Below, one piece after another: positions 18,201 to 25,079 of a stretch of 64,000 bases of DNA. The stretch is from Bacteroidota bacterium (GTDB lineage: Bacteria > Bacteroidota > Bacteroidia > Bacteroidales > UBA4417): contig JAKLFM010000002.1 in assembly GCA_022711175.1 (NCBI GenBank), forward strand, positions 65,274 to 129,273, in the 5' to 3' direction. Position 1 is the stretch's first letter; each line of letters opens with the position of its first letter. Below the pieces are notes generated by a model, which saw only the letters and a program-made list of their open reading frames with translations, was not told the origin of the DNA and did no database searches. Position numbers and translations under genes: made by a program.

Positions 18201-18618
18201 CGAGGATTATGCCCGTGGCCTATTCGACAGGTGCAACAACATTGCCCAGTCAATCAACGGCACGCCTGGCGCTCCCGCCGGTTTACTCGACAGAGCCTTG
18301 GATATTGCTGACCAGCTCGATATCATCCTCAATACCAAGTTGAACCGGAAATCGAATGTGCCAAGTGATGAGGAAAATCCTCCGGCACCGGTTCCACTCA
18401 ACAACCGGCTAGGTAAAATCACCTGGGCCGCATGGGGAAGCACCGGCGCTCCTACGCAAACACAGCAGGATGCATACAATATTTTAATGGAAGATTTTCC
18501 TCCCGTTTACGAACAGATAAAGAAAATTGGCCAGGTTGATATTCCCGCGCTGGAGGCTGAACTTCAGAAACTTGGCTCTCCTGTAATTCCGGGTATGTTG
18601 CCCGAACTTAAGAAATGA
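15271..18618 (+). CDS. Large secreted BNR / sortilin-like beta-propeller protein
   Basis: A 1115-residue exported protein of the VPS10/sortilin-like BNR-repeat group, often annotated as glycosyl hydrolase without direct proof. The N-terminus has a signal peptide (ending VFGQ near residue 28) and a short Lys/Asp/Ser-rich linker. Residues about 60-760 carry at least nine Asp-box repeats of the form S-x-D-x-G-x-T-W, for example SVDGGASF, TTDGGKTW, SVNGGETW, TEDGGKTW, SDDRGNTW, TENAGQSW, STDKGKTW and TIDGGKVW, indicating one or two large propellers. The C-terminal 350 residues include a beta-sandwich-like part (YLTFTVKDESGNVVRTLRKS ... GKYTVTLDLTAKGE) and a helical tail. No T9SS sorting domain is present, so it is probably periplasmic. 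A strong terminator follows. Confidence 0.83.
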   Translation: MNYLLRLFTMILLTVSVSVAGTESVFGQQKAALDKTKESVSKTDKKEKGAKTDAKSDTLKSSNFGGMKWRSIGPAFTSGRIADFAVNPARKSEWFVAVASGHVWKTVNNGTTFEPVFDNYGAYSIGCVVIDPNNSNVVWIGTGENNHQRALGYGNGVYKSVDGGASFQNMGLKESRQIGKILVDPLNSDVVYVAAEGSVWGPGGDRGLYKTTDGGKTWKKILEVSENTGVNNVIMDPRDPNVLYASSEQRRRHVFTKIGGGPETAIYKSVNGGETWDKLTNGLPGADMGGIGLAISPVNPDIIYAIIEAADDASGFYKSANRGASWQKMSNHTAQGQYYNEIYCDPKNQEKVYSVETVSQVTEDGGKTWKSIGNNKRHVDDHALWIDPEDTRHFLIGGDGGIYETFDGGKEYLYKSNLPVTQFYRVQVDNSEPFYYVYGGTQDNNSMGGPSRSINDGVISDEWFVTNGGDGFWSQIDPVDPNIVYAESQYGGMVRYDRKSQEAVDIRPEPRKGENSYKWNWNTPLLLSHHSHTRLYCAANKVFRSDDRGNTWQVISDDLTAGINRNTWPVMGKYWPSSAVAKDISTSLYGTIVSFEESPLNENLLFAGTDDGLIRVTENAGQSWSKVASFPDVPENTYVSDIMASKFDENVVFASFDNILRDDFKPYIYKSTDKGKTWTSISGNLPKNGTVHTIQQDFVNPDLLFAGTEFGCFFTIDGGKVWVQLKSGLPDVAVRDMTIQQRENDLVIATFGRGFYILDDFTPLRTFNKEILDKQGYIFPVKDALMYLQSGVKDSQGSTYFVAKNPEFGAVFTYYVNDVPKSLTDERKEKEKELFKEGKPIPMPSDSLLRAENNEIAPYLTFTVKDESGNVVRTLRKSPSKGLQRINWDLRYQSVHSARGGDKFDPLSGTWGNVLAMPGKYTVTLDLTAKGETKQIAGPVEFVCKTLNNTSLPAADRAAVVEFHKKVADITRIMSGTEDYARGLFDRCNNIAQSINGTPGAPAGLLDRALDIADQLDIILNTKLNRKSNVPSDEENPPAPVPLNNRLGKITWAAWGSTGAPTQTQQDAYNILMEDFPPVYEQIKKIGQVDIPALEAELQKLGSPVIPGMLPELKK

Positions 18619-18629
18619 CGATAATGGTT

Positions 18630-18663
18630 CAATAATCGGCTGCCGAAGGGCAGCCGATTATTG
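18630..18663 (+). terminator. Rho-independent terminator after the BNR protein gene
   Basis: A perfect 15-bp inverted repeat, arms CAATAATCGGCTGCC (18630-18644) and its complement (18649-18663), with a 4-base loop. It starts 12 bases after the stop and is followed by the T-rich stretch TCTTATGACTT. It could also work in reverse, but no gene converges on it. Confidence 0.8.
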
Positions 18664-18694
18664 TCTTATGACTTCACTTATCGTCAATCCTTTT

Positions 18695-18702
18695 TACCTT
18701 TG
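18695..18702 (+). promoter_or_regulatory. Bacteroidota -7 box for yicC-gmk-nadD
   Basis: TACCTTTG matches TAnnTTTG exactly and lies 20 bases before the ATG of yicC, just after the preceding terminator. Confidence 0.6.
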
Positions 18703-18722
18703 TTAGTGATAAAAACAGTCCG

Positions 18723-19610
18723 ATGATCAAATCAATGACAGCATACGGTAAAGCCGTGGCTGAAATAGGCGGAAAAACCGTTTCGGTCGAGATCAGGTCG
18801 CTCAACAGCCGCCAACTCGATATCAACACCCGCATGCCTGTGATGTTTCGCGAAAAGGAACTCGAAATCAGGAGTGAAATTGGCAAAGTGCTCGAACGCG
18901 GTAAAATTGATCTTGTGATAACCAGCGAAGGCGAGGATGAGAATGCTTCGGTTTCAGTAAACCGGGCACTTGCCCGCGAGTACTTCCGCGAAATGAGCGC
19001 ACTGGCGCACGAGTTTAATCAAACCGTTAGTGCTGAATTTATTTCAACCATATTTCGCCTTCCCGATGTATTGCATACTGATACAAAATCTCTCGGCGAT
19101 TCCGAATGGAATTCGCTGAAAGGTGCATTAGACCAGGCACTTCAACTTGCCGACGAATTCCGGCAAAGCGAAGGGAAATTGCTTGGCAGTGATATGAAAA
19201 TGCGCATTGGCCTCATCACAAGCTTCCTTGAGCAGGTTCTGCCATACGAACATAACCGTATTGCAAATCTGCGACAGCGATTTGAGCGTAACCAGGAAGA
19301 GTTTGTAAACAATCATTCAACGCTCGATAAGTTTGACCCAAACCGCTTCGAGCAGGAAATCTTCTGGTACCTCGAAAAACTTGACATAACAGAAGAAAAG
19401 CTCAGGCTTAAAAAGCATTGTGACTATTTTGTAGAAGTGCTTAATTCGAACGAGAGCAATGGTCGCAAGTTAGGTTTCGTAACACAGGAAATAGGGCGTG
19501 AGATAAATACCCTGGGATCAAAAGCCAATGATGCCGATATACAGAAGCTTGTGGTGCAGATGAAAGACGAACTCGAAAAAATAAAAGAGCAACTGGCTAA
19601 TGTTCTTTAA
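18723..19610 (+). CDS. yicC: YicC/YloC family endoribonuclease
   Basis: A 295-residue protein with both halves of the family: the N-terminal YicC-like domain beginning MIKSMTAYGKA...VEIRSLNSRQLDI and the C-terminal DUF1732 domain (RLKKHCDYFVEVLN, then GRKLGFVTQEIGREINTLGSKAND), both highly conserved. Family members are cytoplasmic ring-shaped RNases reported to act on RNA in stress. The gene is first of a yicC-gmk-nadD run, an order common in Bacteroidota, with gaps of 27 and about 40 bases. Confidence 0.93.
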   Translation: MIKSMTAYGKAVAEIGGKTVSVEIRSLNSRQLDINTRMPVMFREKELEIRSEIGKVLERGKIDLVITSEGEDENASVSVNRALAREYFREMSALAHEFNQTVSAEFISTIFRLPDVLHTDTKSLGDSEWNSLKGALDQALQLADEFRQSEGKLLGSDMKMRIGLITSFLEQVLPYEHNRIANLRQRFERNQEEFVNNHSTLDKFDPNRFEQEIFWYLEKLDITEEKLRLKKHCDYFVEVLNSNESNGRKLGFVTQEIGREINTLGSKANDADIQKLVVQMKDELEKIKEQLANVL

Positions 19611-19637
19611 TTAAGAAACATATAATCAGCACATTAT

Positions 19638-20231
19638 ATGAAAGGCAGGGTTCACCGCAACGATAAAATCATCATTGTGTCGGCTCCTTCGGGAGCCGGA
19701 AAAAGTACGGTGGTTAAACACCTGCTGGCTGCCGGATTGGGCCTTGAGTTCTCCATTTCAGCTACCAGCCGTAAGATGCGTGAAGGGGAAGTAAATGGCA
19801 GGGAATATTATTTTATTTCGGCTGATGAATTTCGTGATAAAATTAAGGAGGGAGAACTGCTCGAGTGGCAGGAAGTTTACCAGGGCAGCTATTACGGCAC
19901 ACTCAATTCGGAAGTGCAGCGCATACATGATAACGGCAATATCCCCATTTTTGACCTTGACGTTGTCGGAGGTTTAAACGTCAAGAAAATATACGGAAAC
20001 AAAGCCCTTGCGCTGTTTATTAAGCCACCGTCCATTGAAGTGCTTGAACAACGGCTGCGTTCGCGAAAAAGTGACTCCGAGGAGAACCTTCGTAAAAGAC
20101 TGGACAAAGCCGCCTGGGAACTTGAATTTGCTCCCCGTTTCGATAAAGTCCTGGTGAACGGAGTCCTTGAAGTCGCCTTAAAGAATGCCGAAGAGGTTGT
20201 GAAAGAGTTCCTGAATAACAAGGGAAAATAA
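19638..20231 (+). CDS. gmk: Guanylate kinase
   Basis: Cytoplasmic kinase that converts GMP and ATP to GDP and ADP. At 197 residues it has the standard length. The P-loop is SAPSGAGKST (residues 15-24); the GMP-binding region is seen as SATSRKMREGEVNGREYYF and the lid as LRSRKSDSEENLRKRL. Essential for guanine nucleotide supply. It lies 27 bases after yicC, as in many bacteria, and is followed by nadD. Confidence 0.97.
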   Translation: MKGRVHRNDKIIIVSAPSGAGKSTVVKHLLAAGLGLEFSISATSRKMREGEVNGREYYFISADEFRDKIKEGELLEWQEVYQGSYYGTLNSEVQRIHDNGNIPIFDLDVVGGLNVKKIYGNKALALFIKPPSIEVLEQRLRSRKSDSEENLRKRLDKAAWELEFAPRFDKVLVNGVLEVALKNAEEVVKEFLNNKGK

Positions 20232-20272
20232 GTTTCTTCAATATACAGTAAGTCAGGAGATTGATACATAGT

Positions 20273-20860
20273 ATGACCGAAATAAGGAAAACCGGATTAC
20301 TTTTTGGCTCGTTTAACCCGATTCATCTCGGTCACCTGATGATTGCGAATTATATGTACGAATTTTCTGACCTTGAAGAACTCTGGTTTGTTGTTTCGCC
20401 GCATAATCCACTGAAAGAGAGAGCATCACTGCTTCCCGACCATCACCGCCTCGAAATGGTCAATCTGGCAATTGGCGCCGACAACAGGTTCCGTTCGTGC
20501 GATATCGAGTTCAAGCTTCCGAAACCCTCTTATACCATCGACACACTTACCTACCTGCATGAAAAATACCCGGGACGCGAGTTTATCCTCATATCGGGCA
20601 CTGATATTTTCCCCACATTTCACAAATGGAAAAACTGGGAGATGTTGCTTGAATTCTACAAATTTTATGTTTACCCGCGCCCCGGTACACAGGAGCATGA
20701 ACTGACAAAACATCCGTCAGTAAAGGTTTTTGATGCTCCCATGGTCGAAATTTCATCGTCATTTATCCGCGAGGCCATCAGGCAGGGGCATAATGTTTCG
20801 CACTTTGTGCCCGAAAAAGTTTGGAATTACATCGCCGAAATGCACTTCTATAAAAGCTGA
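20273..20860 (+). CDS. nadD: Nicotinate-nucleotide adenylyltransferase
   Basis: Transfers AMP from ATP to nicotinate mononucleotide in NAD synthesis. A protein of 195 residues with the nucleotidyltransferase signature GSFNPIHLGHL near the N-terminus and the second motif ISSSFIREAIRQG near the C-terminus (ISSTxIR type). I start at the ATG at 20273, because AGGAG at 20255-20259 is well placed for it; the TTG at 20261 is only one base from that site. It is the last gene of the yicC-gmk-nadD unit and ends 7 bases from a convergent hydrolase gene. Confidence 0.95.
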   Translation: MTEIRKTGLLFGSFNPIHLGHLMIANYMYEFSDLEELWFVVSPHNPLKERASLLPDHHRLEMVNLAIGADNRFRSCDIEFKLPKPSYTIDTLTYLHEKYPGREFILISGTDIFPTFHKWKNWEMLLEFYKFYVYPRPGTQEHELTKHPSVKVFDAPMVEISSSFIREAIRQGHNVSHFVPEKVWNYIAEMHFYKS

Positions 20861-20867
20861 AGTGCTG

Positions 20868-21665
20868 TTACTCGTAACATTTCATGGCAAAATGTGTAAG
20901 CACCTGCAAGGTTTGCCGTGGTGCTTCAATAAATCCCATGTGCCCCACATCATCGAGCAGCAGTACTTCGGAATGCGCAGGTATTAAAGCCTGCGCAAGA
21001 ACAACGTTGTACGATAACCGGGTATCCTGCTTGCCGATGATGAACAACACCGGTTTTTCGGTGGTAAAGAGATATGGTAAGCTCCCGGTGCGGTCGCGCA
21101 TGCCCGCAATTGTTGCAGTGATTGCATTGGCTGTCATTACTGAGGCCCGTCGTTGCAACACCGAGATTTGCTCCCTGTAGTTTGCAACATATTTCTGATC
21201 GAAGAGGTCGGGGATAAACTGGTTAAGGAACCCTGCATGGTCGCGATTCACAATGTTAATGCTTCGGCGGCGGTTTTCCTTAGCCTCATCAGTATCGGGT
21301 GCAGCGTGCGAATGAAAAAACGCCAGTCCTTTCACCATCGCAGGGTATTTCATGGCAAATTCTCCCGCAACATAACCGCCAAGGCTGTGCCCGGCAATCA
21401 CCACTTCGGTGATTCCGAGATGTTTTAAAACTGACGCTATAACTTCGGCCATGAGGCTCATCGTGTGAATTTCAGAAATCACTTCGCTGCCTCCATGGCC
21501 AGGCAAATCGACAGTGATTACCGTGAACCTGTCAGAAAGCTGTGAGGCAAAATCGTCCCAGATATCCATGGTTTCGAGGAAACCATGCAGCAGAACAATA
21601 GCCGGGCCTTTTCCGGTCATAGCATAGTTAATCGTATGATTCTGAAAATCAATTCTTCTGTTCAT
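20868..21665 (-). CDS. Alpha/beta-fold hydrolase
   Basis: A 265-residue cytoplasmic hydrolase without signal peptide. The fold markers are LLHGFLETMDIWDDF (oxyanion region, residues 25-39), the nucleophile elbow AGHSLGGY with Ser94, and the terminal VGHMGFIEAP that supplies the His; the acid is probably the Asp in IGKQDTRLSY. This resembles the MhpC/pimeloyl-ester/epoxide hydrolase group, too broad for a substrate call. It follows the frameshifted aminopeptidase P gene at a 27-base gap and is likely co-transcribed with it. Confidence 0.85.
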   Translation of the reverse strand: MNRRIDFQNHTINYAMTGKGPAIVLLHGFLETMDIWDDFASQLSDRFTVITVDLPGHGGSEVISEIHTMSLMAEVIASVLKHLGITEVVIAGHSLGGYVAGEFAMKYPAMVKGLAFFHSHAAPDTDEAKENRRRSINIVNRDHAGFLNQFIPDLFDQKYVANYREQISVLQRRASVMTANAITATIAGMRDRTGSLPYLFTTEKPVLFIIGKQDTRLSYNVVLAQALIPAHSEVLLLDDVGHMGFIEAPRQTLQVLTHFAMKCYE

Positions 21666-21692
21666 CGTTTAAATCTGAATATCGCAATGATT

Positions 21693-22934
21693 CTATGCCA
21701 GGCCATCTCGCATGGTTTCTTCAACCTCGGCAATTGTTTTGGGAATAGGCTTGCCAAGGATGCGGCATCCATCATTGGTTACCAATATGTCGTCTTCAAT
21801 CCTTATACCACCGAAGTACCTGTATTCATCTACTTTCTTGTAATTAATAAACTGTGGGAACATATCGGCAGCTTTCCATTGGTCAATGAGCTCAGGGATA
21901 AAGTAAATGCCTGGTTCATTGGTTATTACAAAACCAGGTTGCAGCCGTCGGCCCATGCGAAGGTACGCGGTACCAAACTGTTTTGCAGGCTGAATTTCCT
22001 TGTCATAGCCCACGTTGATTTGTCCCAGGCCTTCCATATCATGAACATCCATTCCCAGCATATGTCCCAGGCCATGAGGGAAGAAAAGTGCATGGGCGCC
22101 TGCGGCAACAGCTTCCTTAACATCGCCATGCATGAGCCCCAGGTCTTTAAGTCCCGAAGCTATGGTTTCGGCGGCTTTCATGTGGCAGTCGAAGTATAGT
22201 GTACCCGGTTTTGTAACTTCAATGGAGCGCAGGTTTGCATTGAGCACAATCTGGTAGATTTCGGCCTGGCGTTGCGAAAATTTCCCACCAACAGGCACTG
22301 TTCGGGTGATATCGCTGGCATATAGCATAGGCGTTTCCGAACCGGCGTCCATCACCATCATCCTGCCTTCTTCAAGGTAGTTTTCGTGATGATGGTTATG
22401 CAGTATCTGTCCGTTGATGCTCAGGATAATGGGGAATGATACCGGCCTGCCGTGCGAAATCGAAATACCTTCCATTAAACCTACGATCTCCTGTTCTTTA
22501 CGTCCGGGGAATGCCATCTTCATACCGGCGGTAAACATCATGTAAGCAACATCAACCGCTTTTTCAATTTCGGCAATCTCGAGTTCATCTTTAACTGAAC
22601 GCAGGTTAACAATGCCCCGAATGAGTTCCATGGATGCGTAATCCTTTACTCTGCAAGGTTTTAAACCGATGAGTTTACTGAGTTGCAATTGAGTTTCGGC
22701 GCGGTAGTGCGGTGCAAAATGTATGGTGCGCTTCCTTTGAATGGCGTTTTTTATGAATTCGTCGAGTTCACTCAGCGGGGCCGAGTTCTTTATTCCGGCT
22801 TTCAGCTTGTTCGGCAATGGTAGGTTGAGGTCCCATCCAGATAATGTCCTCAATATCAACATCGTTACCAAAAATATAGTCAACATTGTTGTCAATGTCC
22901 ACCACACCGGCCAGGTTTGGATGGTGGAGGCCAA
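21693..22934 (-). CDS. Aminopeptidase P-like protein, C-terminal catalytic part (frameshifted)
   Basis: This frame holds the catalytic pita-bread (M24) domain of an Xaa-Pro aminopeptidase. Metal ligands are intact: DAG and DITRTVP (two Asp), the His in FFPHGLGHMLGMDVHDM, and Glu in TNEPGIYF and IRIEDDILV. Only the part from about 22800 downward is homologous; the first 45 codons of this open frame (22934 to about 22800) are the wrong frame for the protein. The missing N-terminal domain is encoded in the adjacent frame at 22768-23088. Rejoined at GAAAGCC near 22800 the product would be about 464 residues, normal for the family. As written the gene is broken; a base-calling error in a short A run is equally possible. 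An intact paralogue lies at 23634-24926. Confidence 0.75.
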   Translation of the reverse strand: MASTIQTWPVWWTLTTMLTIFLVTMLILRTLSGWDLNLPLPNKLKAGIKNSAPLSELDEFIKNAIQRKRTIHFAPHYRAETQLQLSKLIGLKPCRVKDYASMELIRGIVNLRSVKDELEIAEIEKAVDVAYMMFTAGMKMAFPGRKEQEIVGLMEGISISHGRPVSFPIILSINGQILHNHHHENYLEEGRMMVMDAGSETPMLYASDITRTVPVGGKFSQRQAEIYQIVLNANLRSIEVTKPGTLYFDCHMKAAETIASGLKDLGLMHGDVKEAVAAGAHALFFPHGLGHMLGMDVHDMEGLGQINVGYDKEIQPAKQFGTAYLRMGRRLQPGFVITNEPGIYFIPELIDQWKAADMFPQFINYKKVDEYRYFGGIRIEDDILVTNDGCRILGKPIPKTIAEVEETMRDGLA

Positions 22935-23088
22935 AGAAATACGAAAAGTTGCTGTCCTGCCTGAATGTGTAAGTATTATCAGGGTAATTCATTGAGGACT
23001 CGGTATTTCCGGGAAACAGAACTATCCCGCTCTGGATTTGATGGCGCAATGCATTACGCCTGCTGGAATAAACTTCGGGTGAAAACAT
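22768..23088 (-). CDS. Aminopeptidase P-like protein, N-terminal domain fragment (frameshifted)
   Basis: This 106-residue frame encodes the AMP_N (creatinase-like N-terminal) domain of the same aminopeptidase: MFSPEVYSSRRNALRHQI, then IVLFPGNTESSMNYPDNTY and FRQDSNFSYFFGLHHPN, the typical SNFxYLTG-like segment. It then runs out of frame into SRNKELGPAE and stops at 22768. About 96 residues, down to 22801, are genuine. The start has its own TAnnTTTG box 42 bases upstream. Without the catalytic domain the fragment should be inactive. Confidence 0.75.
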   Translation of the reverse strand: MFSPEVYSSRRNALRHQIQSGIVLFPGNTESSMNYPDNTYTFRQDSNFSYFFGLHHPNLAGVVDIDNNVDYIFGNDVDIEDIIWMGPQPTIAEQAESRNKELGPAE

Positions 23089-23129
23089 ATTAGGTTTGGT
23101 ATTATTGTTGTTATTACATGGATGCCTTA

Positions 23130-23137
23130 CAAAGGTA
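23130..23137 (-). promoter_or_regulatory. Bacteroidota -7 box for the frameshifted aminopeptidase gene
   Basis: TACCTTTG on the minus strand, 42 bases before the ATG at 23088. It sits back to back with the promoter of the TPR gene on the plus strand. No -33 partner is visible. Confidence 0.5.
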
Positions 23138-23163
23138 AAGAATCGGACGGTATTGTTGTCCGT

Positions 23164-23196
23164 TTTGCAATAATCATCAAAATGTTTGTAAATTTG
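23164..23196 (+). promoter_or_regulatory. Bacteroidota promoter of the small TPR gene
   Basis: TTTG at 23164-23167, a 21-base spacer, then TAAATTTG at 23189-23196. Both boxes and the spacing fit the Bacteroidota consensus, and the ATG at 23218 follows 22 bases later. This is one of the clearest promoters in the window and supports the shorter start. Confidence 0.75.
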
Positions 23197-23217
23197 ATAA
23201 CCTTTAACAATCCAACA

Positions 23218-23550
23218 ATGAAAAATCTTTTCGGTATCATTTTATTATCGCTGGCTTTCAGTTTTGCCGGCATGGCACAAAACACTGAAAATCAAACTGC
23301 CCAGGACTGGAACAAACAAGGGCTCGATCATTTCAAGAAATTTGAATACAAGGTAGCCTATGAATGCTTTTCAAAGGCCATTGAAATGAAGGCTGATTAT
23401 GCCGAAGCCTACTATAATCGCGGAATGACCTGGTTCCAGCTGCCGGCAGGTTCATATTCGTGCAATGATGGCTGCACCGATCTTAAGAAAGCCAAAGAGC
23501 TTGGCTTTAAAATGAAAAAGGACGACCTTTCAAAGAACGGCTGCGAATAA
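23218..23550 (+). CDS. Small exported TPR-repeat protein
   Basis: A 110-residue protein with a signal peptide (MKNLFGIILLSLAFSFAGMAQ) and about two tetratricopeptide-like helix pairs: DWNKQGLDHFKKFEYKVAYECFSKAIEM and ADYAEAYYNRGMTWFQL. The tail SYSCNDGCTDLKKAKELGF with Cys residues resembles the CxDxKKAxxLG ending of small Bacteroidota TPR proteins. I place the start at 23218; the longer open frame from 23122 would contain its own promoter and lacks a signal peptide. Probably periplasmic; the partner is unknown. It lies between the two aminopeptidase P genes. Confidence 0.78.
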   Translation: MKNLFGIILLSLAFSFAGMAQNTENQTAQDWNKQGLDHFKKFEYKVAYECFSKAIEMKADYAEAYYNRGMTWFQLPAGSYSCNDGCTDLKKAKELGFKMKKDDLSKNGCE

Positions 23551-23578
23551 ATTACCGGCTCATAGTATTTAAAGTAAA

Positions 23579-23607
23579 AAGCCACCTGCCTGAATCGCGG
23601 GTGGCTT
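23579..23607. terminator. Bidirectional terminator between convergent genes
   Basis: AAGCCACC (23579-23586) pairs with GGTGGCTT (23600-23607) over a 13-base loop. It is flanked by A-rich sequence on the left and T-rich sequence on the right, so it can end transcripts from both the TPR gene and the convergent aminopeptidase gene. Confidence 0.7.
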
Positions 23608-23633
23608 ATTAATTTTGCGCAAACGATTGTATT

Positions 23634-24926
23634 TCAATGTTGTGATTGCATTAATGTTTCAATTTCGTCAGGTTCAATGGGAATATTTTCCATCAGGTTA
23701 ACCGGTTTATCGGCAACCATCACATCATTTTCTAGCCTTATGCCTATGCCTTCTTCCGGAATGTAAATCCCCGGTTCACAGGTCATAACAGCCCCATATT
23801 CGAATGGCTGCTGTTTTGAGCCAACATCGTGAACATCCAATCCGAGAAAATGGCCGCTTCCGTGCATGTAATACTTGAAAAAGGCCGGGTTGGCCGGATC
23901 CTGGTTTTTGATGTCATCATTGGTTATGAGTCCCAGGCCAACCAGTTCCTGTTCGATCAGGGAGCAGATGGCTTTGTGCCAGTTATCGTTGGTGTTGCCG
24001 GGGGTCAGCATGGCCATCCCTGCTTTCAGAACGCGCAAAACTGCGTCGTAAACCTGCCTCTGCCGCGGGGAGAATTTTCCGTTTACCGGTATGGTACGCG
24101 TCATATCGGCACAATACAACCCATACTCTGCGCCTACATCCATGAGTAAAAGGTCGCCGTCGTTGCATGATAGGTCGTTGGTAACATAGTGCAGTATGCA
24201 GGCATTTTTGCCCGATGCAATGATCGGGTTATAAGCATGGCCGTTGCAGCCCTGCCTGATAAATTCATGCGTGTATTCAGCCTCAACTTCATACTCCATC
24301 ACGCCGGGTTTTACAAAATTGAGTACCCGCCTGAACGCTACTCCGGTGATGTCGCATGCCTTTTTAATCTGCTCTATTTCAGAGGTTTGTTTGGCAGTAC
24401 GCAGCGAAGTGATCAATGGAGCAAGCCTTTCGTATGAATGCACGGGGAAATCGCGGCGCATTTTTTCAGCAAAACGCAAATCGCGGTAAGGCACTTCAGT
24501 GAAGAATTTAATGTACTCGTTCTGGTTAAGGTAAACCGTTTGAACCTGGCTCATCATTTCCTTCAGGGTAAACTCGAAATCATCAGTCCATTTCACGGTC
24601 TTTATTCCGGAAAGGTTTCTGGCTTCATCGAGCGTGTACTTGTGGCCGTTCCAGGTAACCATCAGTTCACTGGTTTTAACGGTGAACAGCACCTCGCGCA
24701 TATTTTCGAGCGGGTGGCCGGGGCATAAAACGAGTATGCATTTTTCCTGGTCGAGGCCGGTAAGATAGAACAGATCGCTATTCTGGCGATAGCCGAAGGT
24801 TTGGTCGCCCGAACGCGGCATTTCGTCATTGGCATTTACAATAGCCAGCGAGCCGGGTTTCATTTTTTCAATCAGCCTTTTACGGTTATTTATATAAGTT
24901 TCAGGAGAAATGGGTTTGTATCGCAT
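23634..24926 (-). CDS. pepP: Xaa-Pro aminopeptidase (aminopeptidase P)
   Basis: A 430-residue intact M24B metallopeptidase that removes N-terminal residues preceding proline; predicted cytoplasmic. The N-terminal AMP_N domain (INNRKRLIEKM ... FGYRQNSDLFYLTGLDQ) is followed by the catalytic domain with ligands in MDVGAEYGLYCADMTRTIP (two Asp), HGSGHFLGLDVHDVG (His), CEPGIYIPEEGIG (Glu) and RLENDVMV (Glu). It resembles the frameshifted gene at 21693-23088 closely enough to be a paralogue and could supply the same activity. No TAnnTTTG box is seen upstream. Confidence 0.95.
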   Translation of the reverse strand: MRYKPISPETYINNRKRLIEKMKPGSLAIVNANDEMPRSGDQTFGYRQNSDLFYLTGLDQEKCILVLCPGHPLENMREVLFTVKTSELMVTWNGHKYTLDEARNLSGIKTVKWTDDFEFTLKEMMSQVQTVYLNQNEYIKFFTEVPYRDLRFAEKMRRDFPVHSYERLAPLITSLRTAKQTSEIEQIKKACDITGVAFRRVLNFVKPGVMEYEVEAEYTHEFIRQGCNGHAYNPIIASGKNACILHYVTNDLSCNDGDLLLMDVGAEYGLYCADMTRTIPVNGKFSPRQRQVYDAVLRVLKAGMAMLTPGNTNDNWHKAICSLIEQELVGLGLITNDDIKNQDPANPAFFKYYMHGSGHFLGLDVHDVGSKQQPFEYGAVMTCEPGIYIPEEGIGIRLENDVMVADKPVNLMENIPIEPDEIETLMQSQH

Positions 24927-24967
24927 TGATTTATAAGTTTATTGGAAGTATTTTGAATTTTGATTTC

Positions 24968-25002
24968 TTGCGGTAGTTTATTTTAAATTGTTCCTATATT
25001 TG
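24968..25002 (+). promoter_or_regulatory. Candidate promoter of sdhCAB
   Basis: TATATTTG at 24995-25002 matches the -7 box; TTG at 24968-24970 is 24 bases upstream, slightly longer than ideal. It leaves a leader of about 70 bases before sdhC. Confidence 0.5.
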
Positions 25003-25079
25003 TTCTATCCTCAATGGTCAAAAGTAAGGAATTCCGGCATCATAATCCTGAATCCGGGCTTCAATTAATCACATGAATT

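Noticed and set aside
21585-22199. A 204-codon open frame on the plus strand over the hydrolase/aminopeptidase joint.
   Set aside because: Antisense to conserved catalytic coding regions, with no promoter or domain.
22795-22806. Programmed ribosomal frameshifting in the aminopeptidase gene.
   Set aside because: The GCTGAAAGCC site has no slippery heptamer, no obvious stimulatory hairpin, and the family is not known to use recoding.
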